The notes under the pieces are model-generated. The model worked only from the letters and a program-made list of their open reading frames with translations, was not told the origin of the DNA and did no database searches. The position numbers and the translations under genes are program-made. A stretch of 64,000 nucleotides of DNA from Microbacterium azadirachtae (GTDB lineage Bacteria > Actinomycetota > Actinomycetes > Actinomycetales > Microbacteriaceae): contig NZ_JYIT01000083.1 in NCBI RefSeq assembly GCF_000956545.1, positions 124,001-188,000 of the forward strand, read 5' to 3'. Positions 1-8,309 of this stretch are shown piece by piece. How positions within the stretch are numbered: position 1 is the first letter of the stretch; the number at the start of each line of letters is the position of its first letter.

Positions 1-855
1 CTGGACACAACGGACGGCTCGGCGCAGCCGGACGCCGCGCCCACGGGATCCGTACCCGCGACAGACGGGGTCCGCCTCGCCTACTACGCGTTCATCCCCC
101 GGGCTCCACGGGCGAGCCTGGTGTTCTATCACGGCTCCGGGGCGAACAGCGCTGCCGGATACCTCGGCATCGGCCAGGCCCTCCGCGCGCAGGGGATCGC
201 CGTCTACCTCTTCGACATCCGCGGTCACGGCGCCTCGGGCGGGCCCCGTGGCGACACTCCGAGCACGCCTCAACTGGAGCAGGACACGGCATCGGCGGTC
301 TCGTTCGTGCACCATGAGCAGCCCCACGTGCCGGAGTTCGTCGGCGGTCACTCCGCCGGCGCCGGGGTCGTGCTCAACAGCGCGCAGCGGCTGTCGACGC
401 CCATCGCGGGCTACGTGTTCCTCGCCCCCGATTTCGGACTGCACTCGGGCACCGAGCGCGAGGGCGACGCCTCCAACTTCGCGACGATCTGCCAGCGGCC
501 GCTGATCGCCGCGACCCTCACGAACGGCCTGCTGGGCGCGCACACACCGGCGGTCTCGTTCGCCTACACGCCCGCTCAGATCGCCGCGGGCCTGATCCCG
601 CAGTACACCGCCGCCATGGCGATCGCCCAGAACGCCGATGACAGCGCGGCGGTCCTCGCACGGCTCGACCGGCCCGTCGGGGTGTGGATCGGGGGCGACG
701 ACGAGGTGTTCGACCCCTCGCGCGTCGCCGCCTACGCCGAGGCGCACACGGGGAACCGGGCGGCCGTGTCGATCGTCCCCCACGAGAGCCACCTCGGGAT
801 CCTCGACGACCCGGCGCCGGTCGGAGAGTGGATCCTGGCCCATCGGGGAGGCTAG
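1..855 (+). CDS. Alpha/beta hydrolase (5' end outside window)
   Basis: The frame is open from the first base, so the N-terminus lies upstream of the window; a GTG at 121 would cut off the first strand and is unlikely to be the start. Numbered from base 1, the oxyanion-side motif YHGSG is near residue 43. The nucleophile elbow GHSAG puts the serine near 118, the acid is probably in GGDDEVFDP near 231-239, and the histidine is in PHESHLG near 262. This is the serine hydrolase fold of monoacylglycerol lipase or peptidase S33 type. Cytosolic; the substrate cannot be told. It converges on the next gene. Confidence 0.85.
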   Translation: MDTTDGSAQPDAAPTGSVPATDGVRLAYYAFIPRAPRASLVFYHGSGANSAAGYLGIGQALRAQGIAVYLFDIRGHGASGGPRGDTPSTPQLEQDTASAVSFVHHEQPHVPEFVGGHSAGAGVVLNSAQRLSTPIAGYVFLAPDFGLHSGTEREGDASNFATICQRPLIAATLTNGLLGAHTPAVSFAYTPAQIAAGLIPQYTAAMAIAQNADDSAAVLARLDRPVGVWIGGDDEVFDPSRVAAYAEAHTGNRAAVSIVPHESHLGILDDPAPVGEWILAHRGG

Positions 856-878
856 GCGGCCGGCTGCCCGCTTCGCCC

Positions 879-2231
879 TCACCGTGCCTGCGGTCGCATG
901 CCGCGGCGACGGCGGATCCGGCTGAGCAGCGCGGGGACGATGCCGGCCGCGATCGCGAGGATCAGGGAGGTGATCGCGATCACGGTCACCCGCACGGGCG
1001 TCCCGTCCTGCCGGGGGAGCGCAGGCAGCGGGTACTCGATGTACTTCGCGGCGGTCTCGGCGACGTGGCGCCCGTCGGTGCGCGCGATGTCGGCGAGGAT
1101 CGGGTCGAAGCTCGCGTTGCCGCTGCCCGAGGCCGCGGCCGGGAGGAACACCGGCACGCCGGGGGCGGCGTCCGCGAGCGGCGCGGGTGACGTCGTGCCG
1201 GGGATGACGAGGCGATCGAGCCGGCCGGCATCTCCGACCGGGGTGGCGAGGAGCGTCATGCCGTGCCGGGTGACGACCTCCTCACGCTCGGCGACCGGCA
1301 CGACGTGCGCGGTGAAGGCCGCCCCGCCGTACAGCTCGGCGGCCGCCGCGACGTCGATCTCGTCGACGCCGGGCGTGAGCCCGAGGCCGTAGCGGGGCTG
1401 CCCCCATGGCAGGGTCGCGCCGAGCACGTACGGGTAGTCCCCGAGCGACACCGTGCTGACCGGGATGTCCGTCGCCCCGTCCGGCGCCCAGTGCGGGTAG
1501 TGCACCTCGTCGGCGATCCGCACGGCCTCGGCGGTGCCCGCCCGCTGCTGCACGACGTGCAGACTCGCGGCGATCCCGGAGCTCACGCCCGCGGTGGTGA
1601 GCACGTCGCCGTCCTCGACCCAGCGCTGCCCCCGCACCCACGTGGTCTCCGGGTGCGCCGAGGTCATCCCGTCGATGTCGGACCAGAACGACGTCGCCCG
1701 CTTGCCGTGGAGCACCGGGGTCTCGACGAGCACGCGGGCGCCGGCGCACACGCCCATCACGCGGGCGCCGGCGTCGTGCGCGGTCTCGATGAAGGTGCGC
1801 AGCTCCGCCTCCCCGGCGCCGGACGGATCGGCGATCGCGGGGACGACGACGAGATCGGGGCGGGGCAGCCGGCCGGACGCGTAGTCGTCGAAGGTCGCGT
1901 CGGGCACGGTGGTGAGCCCGCCGGACAGCGCAACCGGGGCGCGCGACGCCGCGACCGTGCGCACGTCGAAGCGGTCCGACGCGGCGAAGACGCCATAGGG
2001 GCCCATCGCGTCGGTCGCGACGGTGCCGCTGCGTCCGAGGAGGATGGCGACCTGGATCCGGTCGGGGGCGGCCGGCCGAATGGCCGCGGTCGCGGCGGCA
2101 TGCGCGGGGAGCGGCGCGAAGTCCTGCGCCATGGTCGTGGCGAAGCCGGCGGCCGCGGTGCCGCCGAGCACGGCGGCGGACAGGGCGATGCCGCCGGCCG
2201 TGAGCAGGGCGCGCCGAAGGAAGGTGTTCAT
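879..2231 (-). CDS. Membrane-anchored DJ-1/PfpI family protein
   Basis: This 450-residue protein has an N-terminal signal or anchor segment (about residues 6-30). A DJ-1/PfpI (class I glutamine amidotransferase-like) domain follows, with the nucleophile-elbow cysteine in the motif GVCAGARV. A second poorly conserved region comes next, then a C-terminal transmembrane helix (about 413-435) ending in an Arg-rich tail. The layout suggests an extracytoplasmic domain held by the C-terminal helix. GGAG lies 6 nt before the ATG. The upstream gene in the same direction is a GlxA regulator with the same fold, and the two probably form one unit. The reaction is unknown; DJ-1 relatives include amidases, isonitrile hydratases and glyoxalases. 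Confidence 0.8.
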   Translation of the reverse strand: MNTFLRRALLTAGGIALSAAVLGGTAAAGFATTMAQDFAPLPAHAAATAAIRPAAPDRIQVAILLGRSGTVATDAMGPYGVFAASDRFDVRTVAASRAPVALSGGLTTVPDATFDDYASGRLPRPDLVVVPAIADPSGAGEAELRTFIETAHDAGARVMGVCAGARVLVETPVLHGKRATSFWSDIDGMTSAHPETTWVRGQRWVEDGDVLTTAGVSSGIAASLHVVQQRAGTAEAVRIADEVHYPHWAPDGATDIPVSTVSLGDYPYVLGATLPWGQPRYGLGLTPGVDEIDVAAAAELYGGAAFTAHVVPVAEREEVVTRHGMTLLATPVGDAGRLDRLVIPGTTSPAPLADAAPGVPVFLPAAASGSGNASFDPILADIARTDGRHVAETAAKYIEYPLPALPRQDGTPVRVTVIAITSLILAIAAGIVPALLSRIRRRRGMRPQAR

Positions 2232-2306
2232 GGGGGCTCCGATGGGTCGGTGAAGGGACCGCGACGGGACGTCGCGGGTCGGGGTGTGAGGGTGCGGCGG
2301 GTCGGG

Positions 2307-3248
2307 CTAGCGCAGCGAGGCGCGGTACTCGCGCGGAGACAGGCCCTGCACCTGGGAGAACATGCGCCGCAGCTGGCGGGCGTCGGCGTAACCGCAGGCC
2401 AGCGAGATCTCCTCGATCGAGAGGCCGGTGCATGACAGCAGGGCCTTCGCGTGGCCGATGCGCAGGGTCTGCTGGTACTGCAGGGGCGTCATGCCGACCG
2501 TGCGGACGAACTTGCTCGTCAGCGTGCGCGGTGCGAGATGCACGGCCTGCGAGAGCTCCTCGAGCGTGTAATGCTCCGCGAACCCGTCGGCGAGGATCTG
2601 CTGCACGGCCTGCACCTCCGGGACGACGTGGTCGCGGAACTCGACGAAGGGGCTGGTCGGGGCCGCCGTGCCGTTGCGGCGGAGATAGACCACCAGCTCG
2701 CGAGCGACCCGGGCCGCGAGCGGTGCGCCGTGATCCTGCTCGATGATCGCGAGCGCGAGGTCGATGCCCGACGCGATGCCCGCGCTGGTGAGGATCAGGC
2801 CGTCCATGACGAAGAGCACGTCGTCCACGACCCGGGCGCGCGGGTACCGCTCGCGCATGTGGTCGATCACGCTCCAGTGCGCCGTGCAGCGGTGCCCGTC
2901 GAGCAGGCCCGCCTCGCCCAGCAGGAACGCCCCGGTGCAGACCGACGCGATCTGCGCGCCGGCGTCCGCGGCCTCCCGGATCCAGCGGATCACCCCCGGG
3001 TCGATCTCCAGCGACATGGTCAGGTCGGCGCCGGGGATCAGGACGAGATCGCCGTCGTGCACCGGCGCCAGCGCGCCGAGGCCGGACAGGTCCAGTCCCT
3101 GAGCCGACGACACGAGCGGATCCGAGGAGACGAACGCGAGGTCGTAGCCGGCGCCGAGGCGCGCGGCCGCCGAGAACGCCTGCACGGGACCTGACAGATC
3201 CAGCAGGTTCACATGGGGCAGCACCAGCACGATGATTCGCTTCGACAC
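2307..3248 (-). CDS. GlxA family transcriptional regulator (DJ-1/PfpI domain plus AraC HTH)
   Basis: The 313-residue protein has an N-terminal DJ-1/PfpI sensor domain (about 1-190) with the cysteine motif SVCTGAFLL. A C-terminal AraC/XylS double helix-turn-helix (about 210-310) follows, including the signature ACGYADARQLRRMFSQ. This is the usual size and order for GlxA-type regulators. It starts at GTG 3248. It lies 75 bp upstream of the PfpI-domain protein on the same strand, which makes that gene the likely target. The effector is unknown. Confidence 0.9.
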   Translation of the reverse strand: MSKRIIVLVLPHVNLLDLSGPVQAFSAAARLGAGYDLAFVSSDPLVSSAQGLDLSGLGALAPVHDGDLVLIPGADLTMSLEIDPGVIRWIREAADAGAQIASVCTGAFLLGEAGLLDGHRCTAHWSVIDHMRERYPRARVVDDVLFVMDGLILTSAGIASGIDLALAIIEQDHGAPLAARVARELVVYLRRNGTAAPTSPFVEFRDHVVPEVQAVQQILADGFAEHYTLEELSQAVHLAPRTLTSKFVRTVGMTPLQYQQTLRIGHAKALLSCTGLSIEEISLACGYADARQLRRMFSQVQGLSPREYRASLR

Positions 3249-3379
3249 CCTTGAAATCTACGGTCGACGGGCCGCCGCTGCCAGGCGGAATCGGGCAGCA
3301 TTACCGGACGGATCTGGCAATCGAGGTAGGCAGCTGCACCGCGCACCCAGGCCTGGGTCGAGAGGAGGGGAGGAGTCGC

Positions 3380-3437
3380 GCGACAGATCTGTGGCGAGCT
3401 TGTATAGTGGCAAGTACGTCACGTACATCATGTACGT
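3380..3437 (+). promoter_or_regulatory. Promoter and operator of the toxin-antitoxin operon
   Basis: A -35-like GCGACA (3380-3385) is separated by 17 bp from the -10 TATAGT (3403-3408). A perfect inverted repeat, ACGTACAT-C-ATGTACGT, follows at 3421-3437. A second overlapping one, TACGT-C-ACGTA, is at 3415-3425. The repeats would cover the transcription start, the usual place for the operator of an autoregulating antitoxin. The assignment to this antitoxin is inferred from position. Confidence 0.7.
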
Positions 3438-3493
3438 TACGTCCGGATCTGCCGGCGCTCGCCGCCGGCTTCACTGCACACCAGAGAGACACC

Positions 3494-3919
3494 ATGAGCC
3501 CCTCGGCTGCCGTCGACTACCCTTCCTTCACGTCTGCTCGGACCCACTTCAAGGACGTCCTCGATGCGACCGAACAGGGCCGTTCAGTCACGGTTGCGCG
3601 TGACGGGCAGGTCTCGGTCGTCGTCCCTGCAGACAGGCTCCGAGGGTTCTTCTTCCGAACCGTTTCGCCTCGTGTCGAGGTGACGAGCGATCACGGGCGC
3701 ATCATCGCCCTGATGTCGGGGCGCCCCTTCGTCTCGGAGGGCGCCACGGTCGACGACGCACTGAGCGACCTCGTTCTCTCCCTTCGTGAATACGCGGAAG
3801 ACTGGGAGGCTCGCCTTCAGCAGGCGCCCAACCACCGCGACAACTGGTCCCTCGTGCAGCTGGTCAAGCTCTCCTCGGATGCCCAGCTCCTGGAGTGGTT
3901 CGAGCGCGGAGGTGAGTAA
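3494..3919 (+). CDS. Phd/YefM-type antitoxin
   Basis: 141 residues. The N-terminal part (about 10-50: FTSARTHFKDVLDATEQGRS, then a VTVARDGQVSVVVPADRL stretch) matches the Phd/YefM DNA-binding antitoxin fold, which dimerises and represses its own promoter. The C-terminal region would bind the toxin. The ATG at 3494 is preferred to upstream in-frame starts because the protein then begins at the conserved fold and leaves the 3380-3437 promoter outside the gene. It overlaps the next gene by 8 nt, as toxin-antitoxin pairs often do. Confidence 0.8.
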   Translation: MSPSAAVDYPSFTSARTHFKDVLDATEQGRSVTVARDGQVSVVVPADRLRGFFFRTVSPRVEVTSDHGRIIALMSGRPFVSEGATVDDALSDLVLSLREYAEDWEARLQQAPNHRDNWSLVQLVKLSSDAQLLEWFERGGE

Positions 3920-4358
3920 GCATCCGGTGGCGACGCGGGAGGACCATGACTCCTTCTGCGTCAACGAGAACTGGGACCTGGTCAGAGGCGCCGTCGGGAG
4001 GCCCGTCACCCACCACAAGACGTACGAGCTCGCACTGTGGGACGGCAGGATCCTCCGCACGAGGATCTCGCGGCCGGTGGATCGCACCGACTATTCGGCC
4101 GGAATGTGGTCGCATATTCTCCGCCAGCAGCTTGAAGCCACCGCGGAGGTGTTCTGGCGCTGCGTGAGGGACAGCGTCATTCCCGACCGGGGAGCACCCG
4201 ATGCGGTTCCCATCCGCAGCGCTGTCCCGCTTCATCTGGTACGCGAGCTGACCCGCCTCGGGATGCCCGAGCGCGAGATCCTCGAACTCGACGCGGCTGC
4301 CGCGGCGCAGCGATACGCCGACTTGCTGGCCGGCGCACAGCGCGGCGCCACGCCGTAG
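3912..4358 (+). CDS. Putative toxin of the type II toxin-antitoxin pair
   Basis: 148 residues from GTG 3912, which overlaps the antitoxin stop; GTG 3927, placed after GGAGGTGAG, is an alternative. The start region (SKHPVATREDHDSFC) and the following VGRPVTHHKTYELALWDG and TRISRPVD segments resemble actinobacterial proteins annotated as cytotoxic translational repressors of toxin-antitoxin systems. I recognise no catalytic motif and the mode of action is not known to me. The identity rests on family resemblance and on translational coupling to the antitoxin. Confidence 0.65.
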   Translation: MSKHPVATREDHDSFCVNENWDLVRGAVGRPVTHHKTYELALWDGRILRTRISRPVDRTDYSAGMWSHILRQQLEATAEVFWRCVRDSVIPDRGAPDAVPIRSAVPLHLVRELTRLGMPEREILELDAAAAAQRYADLLAGAQRGATP

Positions 4359-4422
4359 AACCGGATCGCGAACCGGGAGCCGCCGGTCGTGCTCTGAGCG
4401 TCAGGGACTCGGGGGGTGCTTC

Positions 4423-5253
4423 TCACACACCCCGCAGTCGCGCCGCCCGCTGCGCGTCGATACCGCCGCGCCAGCCGGAGAGCGGCGGTGTGATGTCGGA
4501 TCGGGGTCCGCCCGACCATGCCTCAGCGAACGCCGTGCGGGTCACGAACCCATCCCAGCTGGGAGAGAGCGTGCTCGGCAGCAGCCCGTATTCGGCGAGT
4601 CCGATGAGGATGCCATAGCGCTGGTACTTGTCCGTGCCTGGCACGATCTTGGCGCGGGCGACCGCCTTCTCGAGCCCACTCGCGGTCGTCCCTCCGGGCT
4701 GGACCGAGATCACCTCGAGCAAAGCGCCCATCCGCTCTCTGTCTTCGGCGGTGGGAGAGGGCAGACCCGTCGCGGCGGCGGTCTCGAGATCCGGGAGGTA
4801 ACGATGCGGCTGCTCGTTCCAGGCCCAGCCGAGCGCGAGACGGAGAAGCACCTCGGTCGAGTCCAGTTCGAGCTCCTCGTCTTGGCCCAGGCCGCAGTCC
4901 GGCAGCTCGTTCCCCCTCCTCGGTGCAGAGGCGAGGTGCCGTGCCCATGCGAAGGAGATCAAGGTCTGGCGGCCATGCGGCGCGCTGCCCAGGCCGGCCA
5001 CGAAAGCCCCGAGCACGGCGTCCTCGTCGAGCGTCGATGTAGCGGCGATCGACCGCTCGAAGACCTCCACGGGCGCGAGGTGCTCGACGGTGCCGACCGG
5101 CCAGCCGAAGGATTCGGCTTCGGCGATGTCTCCGTGGTCTTTCGACTTCTCTGCACCCGCCACGCCACCGGTCCGGGTGAAGCGGTATCCGTACACTCGC
5201 ATCAGAACGTCGAGCTCGGCTCCCGCGGGGATGCGTCTTCGTGCAGCGCTCAC
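4423..5253 (-). CDS. Hypothetical protein
   Basis: 276 residues from GTG 5253. I do not recognise the family. There are no transmembrane segments, signal peptide or obvious catalytic motif. An acidic patch is seen near residue 110 (LGQDEELELD), followed by a helical region and a C-terminus with TRTAFAEAW. The start is supported by a -10-like TACGCT exactly 12 to 7 nt before the GTG with no Shine-Dalgarno, which suggests a leaderless message. Longer versions running to 5850 would overlap the divergent kinase gene and are shadows. Confidence 0.6.
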   Translation of the reverse strand: MSAARRRIPAGAELDVLMRVYGYRFTRTGGVAGAEKSKDHGDIAEAESFGWPVGTVEHLAPVEVFERSIAATSTLDEDAVLGAFVAGLGSAPHGRQTLISFAWARHLASAPRRGNELPDCGLGQDEELELDSTEVLLRLALGWAWNEQPHRYLPDLETAAATGLPSPTAEDRERMGALLEVISVQPGGTTASGLEKAVARAKIVPGTDKYQRYGILIGLAEYGLLPSTLSPSWDGFVTRTAFAEAWSGGPRSDITPPLSGWRGGIDAQRAARLRGV

Positions 5254-5340
5254 CTGGCCAGCGTAGAGCAACGGGGCCCGGCGACCCGCTGGGTCACGTC
5301 TCACGGGACGCCCGCGCTCGCCGTCAGATAGCATTCCCGG

Positions 5341-5970
5341 ATGCCGACCATCGACCCCGCCCTGATCGACCGCGCGGCGGGGCTCGCCCGGCGGGCGGAG
5401 CGCGTCGCCCTCGGCATCGCGGGGGAGCCGGGATCGGGCAAGACGACCCTGACGCTGGCTCTGATCGCCGCTCTCGAAGAGCGCGGCGTCGCCGTCGCCT
5501 GGCTCCCCATGGACGGCTTCCACCTCGGCGACGCCAGCCTCGACGCGCAGGGGCTGCGCGGGCGCAAGGGCGCGATCGAGACGTTCGACGGCTGGGGGTA
5601 CGCCGCGACGCTGCACCGGGTGCTCACCGACATCGAGCACCCGGTCTACGTGCCAGGGTTCGAGCGCACGCTCGAGCAGCCGATCGCCGCGAACCGGTGC
5701 ATCGCGCCCGGGCCCGCCCTCGTCGTGACCGAGGGCAACTACCTCCTGGACTCCGACGCGCCGTGGCAGGCCGCCCGCCGCCTGCTCGCCGAGGTCTGGT
5801 TCGCCGAGACGCCGGCACCGCTGCGGCACGAGCGGCTGGTCGCCCGGCACGTCGCGTTCGGCAAGACGCAGGGCGAGGCCGAGGCATGGGTCGCTGCGGT
5901 CGACGACCCCAACGCCGAGCGGATCCGGTCTGCGCGCGAGGCGGCGGATCTGATCGTCCCGGTCGCCTGA
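5341..5970 (+). CDS. P-loop nucleoside/nucleotide-kinase-like protein
   Basis: 209 residues with a Walker A motif (GEPGSGKTT, about 25-33), the DGFHLGD motif after strand 2, and VVTEGNYLL before the lid. These are hallmarks of the uridine kinase/pantothenate kinase-like family, which phosphorylates small hydroxylated substrates. TAGCAT stands at -12 to -7 before the ATG without a Shine-Dalgarno, as for a leaderless transcript. Rhizobial fructose ABC operons carry a kinase of this type (FrcK), and the sugar operon here begins 1.2 kb downstream, so a link is plausible but inferred. Confidence 0.8.
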   Translation: MPTIDPALIDRAAGLARRAERVALGIAGEPGSGKTTLTLALIAALEERGVAVAWLPMDGFHLGDASLDAQGLRGRKGAIETFDGWGYAATLHRVLTDIEHPVYVPGFERTLEQPIAANRCIAPGPALVVTEGNYLLDSDAPWQAARRLLAEVWFAETPAPLRHERLVARHVAFGKTQGEAEAWVAAVDDPNAERIRSAREAADLIVPVA

Positions 5971-5980
5971 GCCGGTCCGC

Positions 5981-7027
5981 TCAGGCCGACGGAGGGCGGA
6001 TCTCGCCCGAGCCGCGCGGGATCAGGTCCACCGGCACGATGATCGGGGCCGGATCCAGCCGTCGCCCGGCGTCGAGCGACGCGAACAGTCGCGCGGCCGC
6101 GACGTCGCCGATCTCCTGGGGGCGCTGGGCGACCACGCTCACGCCGGGGTCCATCAGGTCGGCCAGCTCCAGGTCGTCGAAGCCGATGAGCGCCACATCC
6201 CGATGGCGGCCGAGCTTGCGCAGGGCATGCACGGCGCCGACGGTGATGAGGTTCTGACCGCTCACGATCGCGGTGGGCGCGTTCGGTGCGCCGAGCACCG
6301 ACAGCACGGCGCGCTCCGCGGCCACGTGGTCGGACAGCCCGTCCAGGATCGTGGCGGTCTCGGGCGCGATGCCGAACTCGTCGAGGGCGAGGAGGAACCC
6401 GCGCTCCCGCTCGCGCGCGGTCCAGATCTCGCGCCGGTCGATCAGCAGTGCCAGGCGACGGTGCCCGAAGCCGAGGAGGTGGCGGGTCGCCATCCGTGCG
6501 CCCTCCACATTGTCGGAGTGCACGGTGTCGGCGGCGAACTCCGCCGGTTCGCGGTCGATGAAGACGATCGGCATGTCCGGCGGCACGAGCTCCCGCAGGT
6601 ACGCCTGGCTCGCCGCGACGCAGGTGAGGATGAGCCCGTCGACCTTGCGCCGGACGAAGGCCTCGACAGCCGCGACCTCGCGGGCGGGGTCGTCGTCGAG
6701 GCTCGAGGCGAACACCGCGACGTCGCGGTGCGCCGCCACGTCCTCGATCGCGCGGTGGATCGCCGCCGCGAAGGGATTGGACACGCTTCCGAGCAGCAGG
6801 CCGATCGTGCGGGTGCGGGTGGTGGTGCGCCGCAGGTTCGCGGCGAGCGCGTCGGGCTCCCAGCGCAGCTCCTCGATCGAGGCGCGCACGCGTGCCGCCG
6901 TCGCGGGGGCGACGTTCGGCTCGTTGTTGACGACGCGCGAGACGGTCTTGATCCCCACGCCCGCGTGCTGGGCGACCTCGCGGATCGTGGTGCGCGACGG
7001 GCGAGGATCCGATAACGGTGTCATCAT
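5981..7027 (-). CDS. LacI family transcriptional regulator of the sugar operon
   Basis: 348 residues. The N-terminal HTH (TTIREVAQHAGVGIKTVSRVV, about 13-33) and hinge helix are followed by a periplasmic-binding-protein-like effector domain (about 70-330). Two adjacent ATGs (7027 and 7024) follow GGAGGAAG; the second has the better spacing. It is divergent from a CUT2 sugar transporter operon. Copies of its likely operator lie both in the intergenic region and over its own first codons, so repression of the operon and of itself is expected. The inducer is probably the transported sugar or its phosphate. Confidence 0.92.
   Translation of the reverse strand: MMTPLSDPRPSRTTIREVAQHAGVGIKTVSRVVNNEPNVAPATAARVRASIEELRWEPDALAANLRRTTTRTRTIGLLLGSVSNPFAAAIHRAIEDVAAHRDVAVFASSLDDDPAREVAAVEAFVRRKVDGLILTCVAASQAYLRELVPPDMPIVFIDREPAEFAADTVHSDNVEGARMATRHLLGFGHRRLALLIDRREIWTARERERGFLLALDEFGIAPETATILDGLSDHVAAERAVLSVLGAPNAPTAIVSGQNLITVGAVHALRKLGRHRDVALIGFDDLELADLMDPGVSVVAQRPQEIGDVAAARLFASLDAGRRLDPAPIIVPVDLIPRGSGEIRPPSA
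7010..7023. promoter_or_regulatory. Second LacI-type operator copy inside the regulator start
   Basis: CGATAACGGTGTCA matches 12 of 14 positions of the reverse complement of the intergenic operator at 7078-7091. It covers the first codons of the repressor gene. This position would suit autorepression. The half-site GGTGTCA recurs at 7093-7099. Confidence 0.5.
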
Positions 7028-7077
7028 CTTCCTCCGGAGGGTTGCGCATCGTGCGTCGGTAGGTTAAACATAGCTGT

Positions 7078-7091
7078 TGACACCGTTGTCA
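7078..7091. promoter_or_regulatory. LacI-family operator upstream of the sugar operon
   Basis: TGACACCGTTGTCA has 5-bp inverted arms (TGACA/TGTCA) and the CG centre common in LacI-family operators. It overlaps a perfect -35-like TTGACA at 7077-7082, so bound repressor would block the promoter. An adjacent GGTGTCA (7093-7099) extends the symmetry. Confidence 0.65.
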
Positions 7092-7130
7092 GGGTGTCAT
7101 GGACGCCCCCCTCCTGTAAGGACAGCAAAG

Positions 7131-8234
7131 ATGCCTCTGCACATGACTCGCCGCACGAAGCTCGCGGCCGCGGCCTCGTTCGCCGCCATCGCCGCGCTCT
7201 CCCTGAGCGCCTGTTCGTCGACGGGCGGCGGTGGCGCCACCGCCGGGCCGAACGACGAGGTCGGCGTGACGCTGATCGTCAAGACCACCACCAACCCGTA
7301 CTTCGTCTCGATGGAGGACGCCGCCCAGGCCGACGCCAAGAAGGCGAACGTCAAGCTCACCCTCGCCGCCGGCAAGAAGGACGGCGACACCGACAGTCAG
7401 ATCCAGGCGATCGAGAACGCGATCTCCCGCGGCGACAAGGGCATCCTGATCACACCGAACGGATCGGCCGTCAACAACGAGATCGCCAAGGCGCGCAAGG
7501 CCGGGCTCTACGTGATCGCCCTCGACACCGTGCCCGACCCGGCCGACTCCGTCGACATCACCTTCGCCACCGACAACTTCGCCGCCGGCGAGCTGATCGG
7601 CAAGTGGACCGCCGCCAAGCTCGACGGCAAGAAGGCGACGATCGCGATGCTCGACCTGTTCAGCGACCAGATCGTCTCGGTCGACCTCAACCGCGACCAG
7701 GGCTTCCTGAAGGGACTCGGCATCGCGGTGCCGGACAAGAGCAAGAACGGATCCGAGGCCAAGAGCGGCAGCTACACGGGCGGCAAGGGCGGCGAGTACA
7801 CCATCGCCGGCCACCAGGCCACGCAGGGCGCCGAGGACGGCGGCCGGTCGGCCATGGAGACGCTGCTCTCCAAGAACCCCGACATCAACGTCGTGTACAC
7901 GATCAACGAGCCCGCCGCGTACGGCGCGTACCAGGCGCTCAAGGCCGCGGGCAAGGAGAAGGACGTCACGATCGTCTCGATCGACGGCGGCTGCACGGGC
8001 GTCGGCTACGTGAAGGACGGCATCATCGGCGCGACGGCGCAGCAGTACCCGTCCAAGATGGCGTCGCTCGGCATGGAGGCCATCGCGAAGATCGCCCGCG
8101 GCGGTGAGAAGCCCAAGACCACCGATGGCCTCGACTTCTTCAGCACCGGTCAGAAGCTCGTGACCGACCAGGCCCAGACCGGCCTGGAGAGCCTGACCTC
8201 CGCCGACGCCGCCGGCACCTGCTGGGGCAAGTGA
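7131..8234 (+). CDS. frcB: Sugar ABC transporter substrate-binding lipoprotein (FrcB-like)
   Basis: 367 residues with a lipoprotein signal peptide (lipobox LSAC, about residues 21-24), so it is an exported, membrane-tethered receptor. The fold is the type 1 periplasmic binding protein of CUT2 transporters. Segments such as SQIQAIENAISRGDKGILI, NVVYTINEPAAYGAYQALK and GATAQQYPSKMASLGMEAI closely resemble rhizobial FrcB, the fructose-binding protein. AAGGAC lies 7 nt before ATG 7131; ATG 7143 is an alternative. It is first in an operon with permease, ATPase and kinase. Fructose, or a related ketose, is the inferred substrate. Confidence 0.85.
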   Translation: MPLHMTRRTKLAAAASFAAIAALSLSACSSTGGGGATAGPNDEVGVTLIVKTTTNPYFVSMEDAAQADAKKANVKLTLAAGKKDGDTDSQIQAIENAISRGDKGILITPNGSAVNNEIAKARKAGLYVIALDTVPDPADSVDITFATDNFAAGELIGKWTAAKLDGKKATIAMLDLFSDQIVSVDLNRDQGFLKGLGIAVPDKSKNGSEAKSGSYTGGKGGEYTIAGHQATQGAEDGGRSAMETLLSKNPDINVVYTINEPAAYGAYQALKAAGKEKDVTIVSIDGGCTGVGYVKDGIIGATAQQYPSKMASLGMEAIAKIARGGEKPKTTDGLDFFSTGQKLVTDQAQTGLESLTSADAAGTCWGK

Positions 8235-8239
8235 TCCCC

Positions 8240-8267
8240 GGGGCGCCGGCGGAGCAGCCGGCGCCCC
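8240..8267 (+). terminator. Intercistronic stem-loop after the binding-protein gene
   Basis: A perfect 11-bp stem (GGGGCGCCGGC/GCCGGCGCCCC) with a 6-nt loop lies between the binding protein and permease genes. No T-tract follows. Such hairpins commonly stabilise the upstream message or attenuate read-through, giving excess binding protein over membrane components. Confidence 0.65.
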
Positions 8268-8309
8268 TCCCTCCTCTGTCTCGGATCTCTCTCGAACGGG
8301 AAAGCCCTC

